Positions 10,335 through 18,842 of a stretch of DNA of 64,000 bases are shown piece after piece (the first letter of the stretch is position 1; every line of letters starts with the position of its first letter). A program made the translations under genes and the position numbers. The DNA is taken from assembly GCF_008087625.1 (NCBI RefSeq), contig NZ_CP042997.1:7502001-7566000 (forward strand). The letters run 5' to 3'. The notes under the pieces were generated by a model. It worked only from the letters and a program-made list of their open reading frames with translations. It had not been told where the DNA came from and did not search any database. Source of the DNA: Aquisphaera giovannonii. GTDB lineage: Bacteria > Planctomycetota > Planctomycetia > Isosphaerales > Isosphaeraceae.

Positions 10335-12446
10335 TCACTCGAACTCGTCGAGCGAGCGGAAGACCTTCGGCCGGCCCCCCCTCGGGGGGGCCGCTGGATT
10401 TCGGGAAGCCTCGTCGGGCGTCCTCGCGGCCTGAGGGATCAGCTCGTCGATCGCCACGTCCCAGGTCACGTGGCCGATCGCCACGGTGGCCGTCTTCTTC
10501 CGCGGGTCGAGCTTGACGATCCGGCCGGGCCGATCGTAACCCAGTCTCGGCACGACGACGCGATCGCCCTGCTGGAGCCGAGCGCGGGCGTCGGCGATCG
10601 ACTCCTCCCGCTCCGCCTCCCGCTGCAGGTCGGCCAGCCGCTGCGCCAGGGCTTCACGCGTCCGTTCGGCCTCCGCCTGGGCCGCGAGCGCCGCCTGCCG
10701 TGCGTCCTCGGCCTCCTTGCGGAGCTTCTGGATGAGCTCCCACTCCGGAGCCGAGGAGGAGCCCTGATGCTTCTCCTGATAGCCCTCCGCCCGTCCCACG
10801 ATGTGCTCCGGCAGGCCCAGGCGCCTGGCGATGCGGAGGGCGTTGGACTGGCCCACATCCCCGATGTGCAGGCGGTATCGCGGCTGGAGAGTCTCCACGT
10901 CGAACTCGACGGCCGCATTCTCGGCCCGCCCGTTCGACATGGCATAGGACTTCAGCTCGCCGATGTGGGTCGTCACGATGGCGTCGCAGCCGATGCTGTC
11001 GATCTCATCCAGGATCGCCCAGCCGAGCGCGGCGCCCTCCGCGGGGTCCGTCCCGGCACCCAGCTCATCGAGGAGAACCAGGGAACGCTCCGTCGACTTC
11101 GAGAGGACCTGGGAGATCCTCCGGACGTGCGACGAGAACGTCGATAGCGACTGCTCCAGGCTCTGCTCGTCCCCGATGTCCGCCAAGACGTCGTCGAAGA
11201 CGGGGAGCTGCGAGCCTTCGGCCGCCGGGATGTGCAGGCCGCTCTGGGCCATCGCCGCGAGCAGCCCGACTGTCTTGAGCGCGACGGTCTTCCCGCCGGT
11301 GTTGGGGCCGGTCACGACGAGCGTCCGGAACCGCACACCCAGGTGTACGTCGACCGGCACGACCGTGCGACGCGACGTCGCGGGAAGGCCGGGGGGCGGG
11401 TCGAGTCCCGGGCCCGCGGACGTGACCGCGTCGGCCGGCGGCGAATCGGGGGGCGTCGCCGGCGGCCGGTCGACCTGGGCCGACGCCTCGAGCGCCGGGT
11501 CTTTCCTGAAGATGGCCTCCAGCAGCGGATGGCGGGCCTGGCGCAGGACGAGGCGTCCTTCGAGGTTCATGTCCGGGGCGACCATCTCGTAATCGTAGCT
11601 GAGCCGGGCGCGGGCGTGGATCAGGTCCAGGTGCGCCAAGATGCGGAGGGTGTCGAGCAGGGAATCCGCCACGTGCCCGACCTGGGCGCTCAGCCATCGC
11701 AGGACGCGGCGGATCTCCTTGGCCTCTCGGGAACGCAGGTACGAGAGCTGGGCGGACTGCTCCGAGATGGCGGCGGGCTCGATGTACACCGTCTCATTGG
11801 TGGCGCTGGTTCGCTGGACCGAGCCCTGCACCTCCCCTCGGTGCTCCTTGGAGATCGGGAGCACGTAATGGTGCCCGACCATCGTGAAGTTGGGATAGCG
11901 GAGGTACCGCTTGATCTCCGGCGACCTCAACATCCTGCGGAGCGTGTCCTGGATCCGCTCCTCGGCCTGGCCGATCTCGCGACGGAGGGCGGAGAGGCGG
12001 CGGCTCGCCGTGTCCAGGATCTTCGCGCGGCTGTCGAGGCAGCCGTCGATCGTGGTGGCGACGCCGGAGAATTCCCCGACCCCGTGCCTGAGCCCGCCGA
12101 GGCGAGGGAACTGGTCGCCGACCCGGACGAGCCACTGATCGAGGTAGCCGATCGCCCGCAGGGTCTCGGCGACCTCGGCGAGCTCCTCGGGCTCGAGCAT
12201 GGCCCCGACCTGGGCCCGTTGGACGTGGGGGCGGATGTCGTGGAGGCCGCCCAGCGGCGGCGTGATCCTCGAGCGGATGGCCTCGACCATCTCGGTCGTG
12301 AGGGCGAGCTCCTCGTGGATGGACCCCGGGTCGACCATCGGCGCGAGGCCCCTGGCCGCCTCCTTGCCAAGTGAGCAGGCGGCCCGCGACGCCAGGAGGA
12401 GTCGGATCCTGTCGAACTCGAGGAGGTCGAGCGTGTGGCTATCCAT
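10335..12446 (-). CDS. mutS2: MutS2-family ATPase lacking the Smr domain
   Basis: A 703-residue MutS2-type protein. The core and lever helices (residues 1 to about 300) precede the ATPase, with Walker A VTGPNTGGKT and Walker B LVLLDELGAGTDP, then STFSSHVRRI and TTHIGELK motifs. A long coiled coil (EWELIQKLRKEAEDA onward) and a short beta domain (GDRVVVPRLGY) end the protein. Well-studied MutS2 proteins are nearly 800 residues and finish with an Smr nuclease domain, which I cannot find here. A Pro/Ala-rich insertion of about 50 residues (VDRPPATPPDSPPAD onward) precedes the ATPase. MutS2 acts on branched DNA or, in some bacteria, rescues collided ribosomes. Without Smr, cleavage is unlikely. 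Confidence 0.85.
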   Translation of the reverse strand: MDSHTLDLLEFDRIRLLLASRAACSLGKEAARGLAPMVDPGSIHEELALTTEMVEAIRSRITPPLGGLHDIRPHVQRAQVGAMLEPEELAEVAETLRAIGYLDQWLVRVGDQFPRLGGLRHGVGEFSGVATTIDGCLDSRAKILDTASRRLSALRREIGQAEERIQDTLRRMLRSPEIKRYLRYPNFTMVGHHYVLPISKEHRGEVQGSVQRTSATNETVYIEPAAISEQSAQLSYLRSREAKEIRRVLRWLSAQVGHVADSLLDTLRILAHLDLIHARARLSYDYEMVAPDMNLEGRLVLRQARHPLLEAIFRKDPALEASAQVDRPPATPPDSPPADAVTSAGPGLDPPPGLPATSRRTVVPVDVHLGVRFRTLVVTGPNTGGKTVALKTVGLLAAMAQSGLHIPAAEGSQLPVFDDVLADIGDEQSLEQSLSTFSSHVRRISQVLSKSTERSLVLLDELGAGTDPAEGAALGWAILDEIDSIGCDAIVTTHIGELKSYAMSNGRAENAAVEFDVETLQPRYRLHIGDVGQSNALRIARRLGLPEHIVGRAEGYQEKHQGSSSAPEWELIQKLRKEAEDARQAALAAQAEAERTREALAQRLADLQREAEREESIADARARLQQGDRVVVPRLGYDRPGRIVKLDPRKKTATVAIGHVTWDVAIDELIPQAARTPDEASRNPAAPPRGGRPKVFRSLDEFE

Positions 12447-12636
12447 GATCTTCTTGGGAGATGGAGCGGGCGGTCATCCCGGGCGAATCCTGCGTCCGAT
12501 CGCGAGGGGCCGCGGCGGTCCCCGTCACGGCGAGACACCCTGCGCGTAAAGCGGGTTCGGTATCTTACGGTAAGCCGTCAAGGCCTTCCCGCCCGGCCGG
12601 GTCGCGTTGCGGGCCCCATCGCCCTCGAAGCCGGGC

Positions 12637-13416
12637 TCAGCGCGGCCGCGATGGGGCGGCCGCGGGACCGCCGCCGGTCGAGGCCGTCGAGGCGGCCGCT
12701 CCCGGGGATCCCGCCGACGCCCCCGCATCGGGGGCGGCCGCCGCCTCGATCTGGGACTTGAGACCCTTGCGCCACTCGGCCGCGTCGGTCCCCAGGTCCT
12801 TCCTGGTGAGCGCCCTCAACGCATTCAGCGCGGCGAGTCGGATGGCGGGGTCGTCGTGCTCCATGTTGTCGACCAGTAGCTTGAAGATCCGCGGGTCGCT
12901 CGTCTTCAACTCGGCGATCCCCTCGATGGCGGCGATCCGCGCGTCCTCGAGGTTGTCGGTCGCCATGACCTGGGCGAGGATCGTGGCGTCGGCAGACTGG
13001 CCGACCTTGCCGAGGGCACGGCAGGCCTCGACCCGGATGACGGCGTCGGGGCTGCTCACCGCCTTGACGAGCGTGTCGTGCGCCCTGGGGTCGTGCAGCT
13101 CGCCGAGAGACCGGCAGATGACGGCCCTCGTGGCCACGGGCTCGCGCCCCTTCTCGAACTTGTCGATGAGGGTCTGGACGGCCTCGGACTTCTGCCCGTC
13201 GCTGTCATACGCCTCGGGCGAGCCCAGCTTGGAATAGGCGAGGTAACGCGCGTTGGGATCGGGGTTGTTGCGGACGTGCCCGAGGAAGCTCGCGGCCGTC
13301 GTGCCGACGTAGGTCTTGCAGCCGGGCAGCAGGAGGGAGGCGGCCGCGAGTATGACGGGCACCAGGGGCGCGAGCAGGCAGGCGGCAGCCCGACGATCAG
13401 GGGAATTGACAGCCAT
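12637..13416 (-). CDS. HEAT-repeat lipoprotein
   Basis: A 259-residue exported protein. The N-terminus has arginines, a hydrophobic core and the lipobox LLLPGC, so it is probably lipid-anchored at the cysteine. The mature part contains HEAT/PBS-type helical repeats, for example RAVICRSLGELHDPRAHDTL, VIRVEACRALGKVG and IRLAALNALRALT. It ends in a Gly/Ala/Ser/Pro-rich tail. ATG 13416 is chosen because the signal sequence starts there. The longer frame to 13665 has no homologous character. A promoter is visible upstream. The gene lies 190 bases ahead of mutS2 on the same strand and may be transcribed into it. HEAT repeats usually act as protein-binding scaffolds. No specific function can be given. 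Confidence 0.75.
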   Translation of the reverse strand: MAVNSPDRRAAACLLAPLVPVILAAASLLLPGCKTYVGTTAASFLGHVRNNPDPNARYLAYSKLGSPEAYDSDGQKSEAVQTLIDKFEKGREPVATRAVICRSLGELHDPRAHDTLVKAVSSPDAVIRVEACRALGKVGQSADATILAQVMATDNLEDARIAAIEGIAELKTSDPRIFKLLVDNMEHDDPAIRLAALNALRALTRKDLGTDAAEWRKGLKSQIEAAAAPDAGASAGSPGAAASTASTGGGPAAAPSRPR

Positions 13417-13517
13417 GACCAGCGGCCCCGCTTCCTGACAGGGGACTCCTCGGACTCTGCCGCGCCGCGTCCCTTCGCGACCGGCTCGCGGACGCGTCGC
13501 CACGCCCGAGCGGGGGG

Positions 13518-13546
13518 ATCTTAGCGGCGTGCGTGCCATCCGCCAA
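13518..13546 (-). promoter_or_regulatory. Promoter for the HEAT-repeat lipoprotein
   Basis: On the minus strand TTGGCG (13541-13546) and TAAGAT (13518-13523) are separated by exactly 17 bp, about 100 bases before the lipoprotein start. Confidence 0.6.
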
Positions 13547-13644
13547 GGTCGAGTTGCCGAGACCCGCTGGGCCGCCGGGCCCTGCGGTCCCGAGCCGCGA
13601 GCCGGAGGGGCGCGGCCGCCTCGCGGGCGGACCGCGTAAAGGAG

Positions 13645-13686
13645 CGAGGCCAGGGCGGCGTCCATTGGGACGCGGCCCTGGCCTCG
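13645..13686 (-). terminator. Strong stem-loop terminator after the H1-like gene
   Basis: A 12-bp perfect stem (13645-13656 with 13675-13686) is extended by one mismatch and 6 more base pairs around an ATTG loop. It lies about 65 bases past the H1-like stop. On the minus strand it is followed by CTCCTTTACG, a short T-containing tract. Confidence 0.65.
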
Positions 13687-13749
13687 GATGTGTTCGGGGC
13701 TACGCGGGTCCGGCTTTCCTTGCTCGCAGGCCCGGGCCCGCGGCGGGGG

Positions 13750-14169
13750 TCAGGCCGAGGGGGCGGCCTCGGAGCCGCCGGAGGCGGGGGCCGGGGCGGA
13801 GTGCTTGGAGCCGAGTTTCGTGATGTGGTACAGGAACTGGCCGCCCTCCTGCTTCTTGCCCTTCTTGACGAGCTTCTTACCCTGCAGCGCCGTCAGCGAG
13901 CGGGCGTTGGCCTTGGTGGAGACCATGCCGGCCTCGCCCGTCTTGGCGACCTCGTTGAGGAGGGAGACCTGCGCGTCGGTCAGCTTGACCGCGGCCTTCT
14001 TCGGGGCGGCCTTCTTCGGGGCGGCCTTCTTCGGGGCGGCGGCCTTGGGCGCGGCCTTCTTCGTCGCGGCGGCCTTGGGCGCGGCCTTCTTGGGGGCGGC
14101 CTTCTTGACCGTCGCCTTCGGCGTCTTCGGGGCGGAGGTCTTCGGGGCGGCCGACTTCTTGACAGCCAT
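13750..14169 (-). CDS. Histone H1-like Lys/Ala/Pro-rich DNA-binding protein
   Basis: A 139-residue basic protein. Residues 3 to about 60 are a low-complexity tail of KKAAPKKAAPK-type units, resembling eukaryotic H1 tails and bacterial Hc1/HctB-like proteins. Residues about 61-125 (LTDAQVSLLNEVAKTGEAGM through GGQFLYHITKLGSKH) look like a compact winged-helix-type domain. The likely role is nucleoid binding or compaction in the cytoplasm. ATG 14169 has GAGGAGAG upstream. The longer frame to 14283 lacks supporting residues. The gene is monocistronic, with a strong terminator behind it. The assignment to a DNA-binding role is from composition, not from a specific family match. Confidence 0.7.
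   Translation of the reverse strand: MAVKKSAAPKTSAPKTPKATVKKAAPKKAAPKAAATKKAAPKAAAPKKAAPKKAAPKKAAVKLTDAQVSLLNEVAKTGEAGMVSTKANARSLTALQGKKLVKKGKKQEGGQFLYHITKLGSKHSAPAPASGGSEAAPSA
13987..14154 (-). repeat. Direct repeats encoding the KKAAPKKAAPK tail
   Basis: Short tandem units such as CTTCTTCGGGGCGGC (plus-strand view) recur with small changes. They encode the basic tail of the H1-like protein and could expand or contract by slippage. Confidence 0.7.
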
Positions 14170-14350
14170 CGCTCTCTCCTCGGTGCTAAACATGTTCGCG
14201 TGTCTTCGACCAACTCTGATCGAGCGGTCCCTGCGCCAATTCATACCAGATCTTTGAATCAGTGGAAGAGGAAGTTCGGGCAATTCCGGGTATTTTCTGC
14301 GGTTTCTCCAGCATTCCCGGAGGACTGAGCCGTCGGATCAGTATGCGGAA

Positions 14351-14384
14351 TCAAATATTTCATTTGATCTGATATAGTATATCA
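14351..14384. promoter_or_regulatory. AT-rich island with two adjacent inverted repeats
   Basis: TCAAAT-ATTTC-ATTTGA (14351-14367) is followed by the 15-bp perfect palindrome TGATATAGTATATCA (14370-14384). Both lie in about 60 bases of low G+C inside a very GC-rich genome. They look like operator or protein-binding sites about 200 bases upstream of the H1-like gene. No regulator can be named. Confidence 0.45.
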
Positions 14385-14718
14385 ATATGACAATACTAGG
14401 ATCGATGTGCGAGTTCTCCAGTCTTTTTCGGGGGATTTCGGAATAACGTCGCGCGGGGGCTGGCGCGGGGACTGCGGAACGCGGCCGGCTCGCGCGCGAG
14501 AGGCACCTGGCGTCACCTTTCGGCTTGGCCAATCCGTTCGCCGAGCGCAAAATCATCCCTCGCCGGGGCGAAATACCGCGTGGTCGATTCCCGCCAGGTC
14601 GGGGCGAGATTCGCACGCGGCGTCAGATTTACCGCAACCCGAAAAGATGCAGGCCGGGTCGCCGCGGTCGGCCCATCCGCCAGGCGGTCGCCGAATCGTC
14701 GCGCGTGGTCCACCGAGC

Positions 14719-14747
14719 TTGATCCGGAGGACGACATCGGCCATAAT
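14719..14747 (+). promoter_or_regulatory. Promoter for ruvAB
   Basis: TTGATC (14719-14724) and CATAAT (14742-14747) with 17-bp spacing. The start of transcription would be near 14754, about 47 bases before the ruvA start. Confidence 0.7.
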
Positions 14748-14800
14748 TACTGAACAAAATACCAGACCGCTCGATCGCATCGGAGAAAGGACGGCGGCCG

Positions 14801-15460
14801 TTGATCACGCACATCCGTGGCACCCTGAGGACGGTCGCCGAGGAGGCGCTGACGCTCGCGGTCGACCCGTTCGAAATCGAGGTTCTGATCCCGGAGCACA
14901 CGCGGAGGCAGGTCCAGGGCCGACTCGGCGAGCTGATCACCCTGCACACGATGTTCTACATCGAGGGCAACGCGATGGGGGGGCGGATGGTCCCCCGGCT
15001 GATCGGGTTCATCACGCCCCTCGACCGCGAGTTTTTCGACACCTTCTGCTCGGTGGACGGCGTGGGGGTCCGCAAGGCGCTGCGTGCCATGGTCCGGCCC
15101 GTCCGGGAGCTCGCCCGCGCCATCGAGGACCAGGACGTGAGGCTGCTCGCCACATTCCCGGGAATCGGCGAGGCGACCGCGGAGAGGATCGTGGCCAAGC
15201 TGCGGCGCAAGGTCGGCAAGTTCGCCCTGATCGTCAGCCGCGAAGGCGCCGACGAGGATGCGGCCGCGGGGTCGAACGGCACGCCCCCGACCGCCGAGCC
15301 GGACGTGATTCGCGACACCTACGAGACCCTACTCTCGGTCGGCCACAGCGAGAGCCAGGCGCGTCAGGTGCTGGACCGGGCGCTCGCCGCGGCGGGCAAG
15401 AAAAAGTTCAAGTCGGTGGCCGAGCTGATCGAAGCCATCTATCACCAGAGCCGGGATTGA
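14801..15460 (+). CDS. ruvA: Holliday junction branch migration protein RuvA
   Basis: A 219-residue RuvA that binds four-way junctions and loads RuvB. Domain I ([20 protein letters not shown]) is an OB fold. Domain II has the helix-hairpin-helix signatures [16 protein letters not shown] and [18 protein letters not shown]. Domain III ([20 protein letters not shown]) is the RuvB-binding UBA-like domain, after an acidic/Gly linker. The start is TTG 14801, with GGAGAAAGGA about nine bases upstream, and a good promoter precedes it. ruvB follows 49 bases later. ruvC is not in the window. Confidence 0.93.
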   Translation: MITHIRGTLRTVAEEALTLAVDPFEIEVLIPEHTRRQVQGRLGELITLHTMFYIEGNAMGGRMVPRLIGFITPLDREFFDTFCSVDGVGVRKALRAMVRPVRELARAIEDQDVRLLATFPGIGEATAERIVAKLRRKVGKFALIVSREGADEDAAAGSNGTPPTAEPDVIRDTYETLLSVGHSESQARQVLDRALAAAGKKKFKSVAELIEAIYHQSRD

Positions 15461-15509
15461 GAGCACGGACGGGCCCCGAACGGGGCCTCGCCGACGAAGC
15501 GAGGGAGCC

Positions 15510-16610
15510 ATGAGAGAGCGCATCATCCAGGGGAATCCCGACGAGGGCCTCGATCCGGAGGAAGGAAAGGAGCGGGAGGCCGACTCCCGCCAGCCCCGGG
15601 CCCACGACCCGGCGGACGACCGGCTGCGTCCCCAGCGGCTATCCGAGGTGGTCGGCCAGAGATCCGTCGCGGAGCGGCTCTCGATCGCCCTGCTGGCCGC
15701 CCGCAAGCGCGGGGAGCCCCTCCCGCACATCCTCTTCGACGGGCCCCCGGGCCTCGGCAAGACGACCTTCGCGACCGTCCTCCACAACGAGCTTGGCGTC
15801 GAGCTGAACATCACCAGCGGCGCCGCGCTCGACAAGAAGATGGACGTGATGCCCTACCTCACGAACGCGGCCGAAGGCTCCATATTATTCATCGACGAGA
15901 TCCATCGCCTGCCGAGGGCCGTCGAGGAATTCATCTACCCCGTCATGGAGGACTTCCGGGTTGACGTCGTCCTCGGCGAGGGGATGTCGGCGCGGACGAT
16001 CAACCTCCCGACGAAGAAGTTCACGATCATCGGCGCCACGACGCGAAGCGGCATGCTCTCCGGCCCGCTCCGCGAGCGGTTCCACATGCACGAGCACCTG
16101 GAGTTCTACGACCGAGAAGACCTGGCGACCATCATCACGGTGAACGCGCAGAAGCTCCGAACCAAGATCTCGCTCGAGGCGGCCTGGGAGCTCTCCGGCC
16201 GCTGTCGGGGGACGCCGCGGATCGCGAACGCCCGGCTCCGGTGGGTCCGCGATTACGCGCTGGCGCGTGCGGATGGGGACGTCACGACGTCGATCGCCCG
16301 GGATGCCCTCGACATGCAGGAGATCGATACGGAAGGCCTGGACAAGCAGGACAGGCGTTACCTCGAGACGCTCATCCGTGTCTTCCACGGGGGGCCCACG
16401 GGGGTCGAGGCGATCGCCGCGACGATGAACGTCGCGGTGGACACGCTGCGGGACGAGGTCGAGCCCTACCTCCTCCGCCGGGAGTTCGTGGTGCGGACTC
16501 CGCGCGGGAGGCAGGCCTGCTCGCTGGCGTATCGGCACCTCGGGATCTCGGAGCCCGAACCGGAGCCGACCATCTCACTCCTCGACATCCAGCGGAAGCT
16601 GTTCGACTAG
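15510..16610 (+). CDS. ruvB: Holliday junction helicase ATPase RuvB
   Basis: The 366-residue AAA+ motor that drives branch migration with RuvA. Visible motifs are Walker A DGPPGLGKTT, Walker B ILFIDEIHRL, sensor I IIGATTRSG, and the RERF arginine region (PLRERFHMHEHLEFY). The C-terminal winged-helix domain follows. The first 40 residues are an acidic extension before RPQRLSEVVGQ. The 3' end overlaps the 3' end of the convergent sua5/tsaC gene by 36 bases, an unusual but small overlap. Translation is probably from the same mRNA as ruvA. Confidence 0.95.
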   Translation: MRERIIQGNPDEGLDPEEGKEREADSRQPRAHDPADDRLRPQRLSEVVGQRSVAERLSIALLAARKRGEPLPHILFDGPPGLGKTTFATVLHNELGVELNITSGAALDKKMDVMPYLTNAAEGSILFIDEIHRLPRAVEEFIYPVMEDFRVDVVLGEGMSARTINLPTKKFTIIGATTRSGMLSGPLRERFHMHEHLEFYDREDLATIITVNAQKLRTKISLEAAWELSGRCRGTPRIANARLRWVRDYALARADGDVTTSIARDALDMQEIDTEGLDKQDRRYLETLIRVFHGGPTGVEAIAATMNVAVDTLRDEVEPYLLRREFVVRTPRGRQACSLAYRHLGISEPEPEPTISLLDIQRKLFD

Positions 16611-17630
16611 GGGGCGGGTCGCGCGGTGCAATCGGTCGCGGATCGCCGCCCACTCCAGGCCCAAGGGCGGCATCGCGACGAAGATCGCTTGCAGGCCTCT
16701 CGCGTCGAGGTCGTGCAAGGTCGCGTACAGCTCGCGGGCCGCGACCGTGGGTTCCGCAAGCACGATCCTCGGGACCTCGCGCGGCCAGCGTACCCCAGCC
16801 AGCTCACCGACGATCAAGAGGGCCGAGCGATCCGGCCAGACGATTCCGTGCGGATCGTCGCCGGGGCCGATCCGATAGGCCGGCGTCGTCGGCGCGTAGT
16901 GGACGGGGAGCATCCCCGGGCTCGCGGCCGGAGCGGTCGCGTCGGGGAAGGTCCCCTCGTGACCCTGACGGCTCGGCCCTTCGGCCAGGCGTAGCCCGCG
17001 GATGGCCGCTTCGATCTCGGGGGCCATCAGCGGCCCGGGGCGGAGTATGCGGGGCGGGACCGTGGTCAGGTCGAGAACCGTGGACTCCAGGCCGAGGCTC
17101 GTCGGGCCCGTATCCAGGATCAAGTCCACGCGATGGTCGAGGTCGGCGAGGACGTGCTCGGCCCGCGTCGGCGAGATCCGATTGGATCTATTGGCGCTCG
17201 GCGCCGCGAGTGGGGCACCGAGTTGCCCGATGAGGGCGAGGGCCACCGGCGTGGCGGGCATCCGCACGGCCACCGTCGGCCGGCCCGCGGTCACTTCATC
17301 CGGGATGCGGCGTGACCGCGGGAGTATCAGGCTGAGCGGCCCCGGCCAGAACCTGGTGGCCAGCTCGGACGCCAGTTCGTCCCAGCCGAGGCTGCACTCC
17401 CTGGCCCGGTCCATGCCGTCCACGTGGACGATCAGGGGATTGAAGCTGGGCCGGCCCTTGGCCTCGAAGATCCGCCGCACGGCTCGCGGCTCGGTCGCGA
17501 TCGCTCCCAAGCCGTAGACGGTCTCCGTGGCGAAGGCCACCAGGCCGCCCCGGCGGAGCACATCCGCGGCCTCGACGATGGCGGAGGAGTCGGGGCGCTC
17601 CCGGTCGAGCTGGATCACTCGGGTTTGCAT
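16575..17630 (-). CDS. tsaC: L-threonylcarbamoyladenylate synthase (Sua5/YwlC type)
   Basis: Makes threonylcarbamoyl-AMP from threonine, bicarbonate and ATP for the t6A37 modification of ANN-decoding tRNAs. The YrdC domain (residues 1 to about 200) has GGLVAFATETVYGLGA, EAKGRPSFNPLIVHV and APSANRS. A C-terminal Sua5 domain (about 220-351) makes it the long 351-residue form rather than short TsaC. The linker around VHYAPTTPAY matches the Sua5 hinge. It is convergent with ruvB and lies just downstream of the polyamine gene pair on the same strand (17 bases), so it may be the last gene of that transcript. Confidence 0.9.
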   Translation of the reverse strand: MQTRVIQLDRERPDSSAIVEAADVLRRGGLVAFATETVYGLGAIATEPRAVRRIFEAKGRPSFNPLIVHVDGMDRARECSLGWDELASELATRFWPGPLSLILPRSRRIPDEVTAGRPTVAVRMPATPVALALIGQLGAPLAAPSANRSNRISPTRAEHVLADLDHRVDLILDTGPTSLGLESTVLDLTTVPPRILRPGPLMAPEIEAAIRGLRLAEGPSRQGHEGTFPDATAPAASPGMLPVHYAPTTPAYRIGPGDDPHGIVWPDRSALLIVGELAGVRWPREVPRIVLAEPTVAARELYATLHDLDARGLQAIFVAMPPLGLEWAAIRDRLHRATRPLVEQLPLDVEE

Positions 17631-17647
17631 CGTCCCGCCCGGTCGCC

Positions 17648-18784
17648 TCAGTCGAGCTTCTTCCGAGCGGAGAGGTCCGGTGCGGCCTCGCCTCGGGCCT
17701 TGTAGTCCTTCCGGAGCGCCTCGTAGTCCTTCTTGCGGCGGTCGTAGAGCCGCTTGAGCGGCCTGGGCTCGTGTCGGGAGAGGGCGTAGGCCGTCAGCAA
17801 CGGCAGGAAGATCGTCGAATCGGTGTAGCAGGTCACGCTGTCGGGCAGGGTATCGGGGTCGACCTTGCCCCAGGTCATGGCCTCGCTGGCGGTGGCCCCG
17901 GAGAGTCCGCCCGTGTCCGGCCGGGCATCGGTCACCTGCAGGAAGTAGTCGTGACCGCTCTCGGCAAGGCCGAGGACCTCCTGGATTTGCGGCTCCGTCT
18001 GGAGGATGAAGTTCTTGGGGCTGCCGCCGCCCAGGATCAGGACGCCCGACTTCCCGCCCCCCTTCTTCGCGTTGTAGACGATGGCCGCCGTCTCGTTGAC
18101 GTCGCGAAGCACGTCGATCTGAAGCTTGCCGCCCTGCAGGCTGAGCGCGGCGAGGTTCATGCCGATCGAGCTGTCACCCGGGCTGGACGTGTAGACCGGG
18201 ACCGCGCACTCGTAAGCGGCGGCGAGGAGGCTGTTGGCGGGGCGGCCCAGGGACCCCGCCCTGCCGTGGAGGTAGCGGCCCACCTCATGATGAAACTCGG
18301 CCGTACTCATGCTCCGGGCGAAGGCGGGATCCTGGATCAGTTCCCGGTAGAAGGCGTCCGTGTCCAGCAGCGTCTTGTAGTCGAAGACGATGTCGTAGAT
18401 CCGGATGACGTCGTTCTGACGGAGCGCGAAGTCGTCGAGGTGCGGCCCGCTCTGGTGGAGCGGCAGGTCGAGGGCATAGTGGGTGTCGTGGTAGAGGTTC
18501 GCCCCGGTCGAGACGATCCAGTCCACGAACCCTGCGCGGATCAGGGGGATGAGGCAGCTCATCCCCAGGCCCGCCGGCGTGAGCGCACCCGAGATCGTCA
18601 GCCCCACCGTGCAGTCGGGCTCCAGCAGCTTGCGGGTGAACACCTGGCAAATCTCGCGGAGGCGGCCGCCGTTGTAGCTGAGGAACGTCTGTTCGATCAG
18701 GTCCGCCGCCGACTCCTTGCCGGTGACGGCGGGAGGAGCGATCCGGTGCTTGCTGATCTTGTCGAGGAGTCTCTTCTTGGCCAT
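17648..18784 (-). CDS. Deoxyhypusine synthase-like protein (probable polyamine synthase)
   Basis: A 378-residue member of the deoxyhypusine synthase family. The NAD-binding and aminobutyl-transfer regions are evident: [42 protein letters not shown], and LGGGSPKNF with the putative imine-forming lysine at residue 257. [16 protein letters not shown] corresponds to the eukaryotic GARPDEAVSWGK block. Bacteria lack hypusinated eIF5A. Family knowledge is that bacterial homologues can make polyamines such as homospermidine from spermidine or diamine donors. The gene lies 58 bases downstream of a pyruvoyl arginine decarboxylase, which supports a polyamine role. The exact product cannot be told from sequence alone. 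Confidence 0.85.
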   Translation of the reverse strand: MAKKRLLDKISKHRIAPPAVTGKESAADLIEQTFLSYNGGRLREICQVFTRKLLEPDCTVGLTISGALTPAGLGMSCLIPLIRAGFVDWIVSTGANLYHDTHYALDLPLHQSGPHLDDFALRQNDVIRIYDIVFDYKTLLDTDAFYRELIQDPAFARSMSTAEFHHEVGRYLHGRAGSLGRPANSLLAAAYECAVPVYTSSPGDSSIGMNLAALSLQGGKLQIDVLRDVNETAAIVYNAKKGGGKSGVLILGGGSPKNFILQTEPQIQEVLGLAESGHDYFLQVTDARPDTGGLSGATASEAMTWGKVDPDTLPDSVTCYTDSTIFLPLLTAYALSRHEPRPLKRLYDRRKKDYEALRKDYKARGEAAPDLSARKKLD

Positions 18785-18842
18785 GGGCGCTCGCGAGTCC
18801 GCTGGGTGAGAGGTTCCGTCGTTGAGCCGACGACGGCGGTCA

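Larger units (their letters stand above)
13417..13749. other. Intergenic stretch between lipoprotein and H1-like gene
   Basis: Holds the lipoprotein promoter (13518..13546) and the H1-like terminator (13645..13686). I see no gene in it. Confidence 0.6.
14170..14800. other. Long intergenic region upstream of ruvA
   Basis: About 630 bases without a convincing gene. It contains a sharply AT-rich island with two dyads (14351..14384) and the ruvA promoter (14719..14747). The segment 14430-14700 shows nothing I can identify. Confidence 0.5.
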
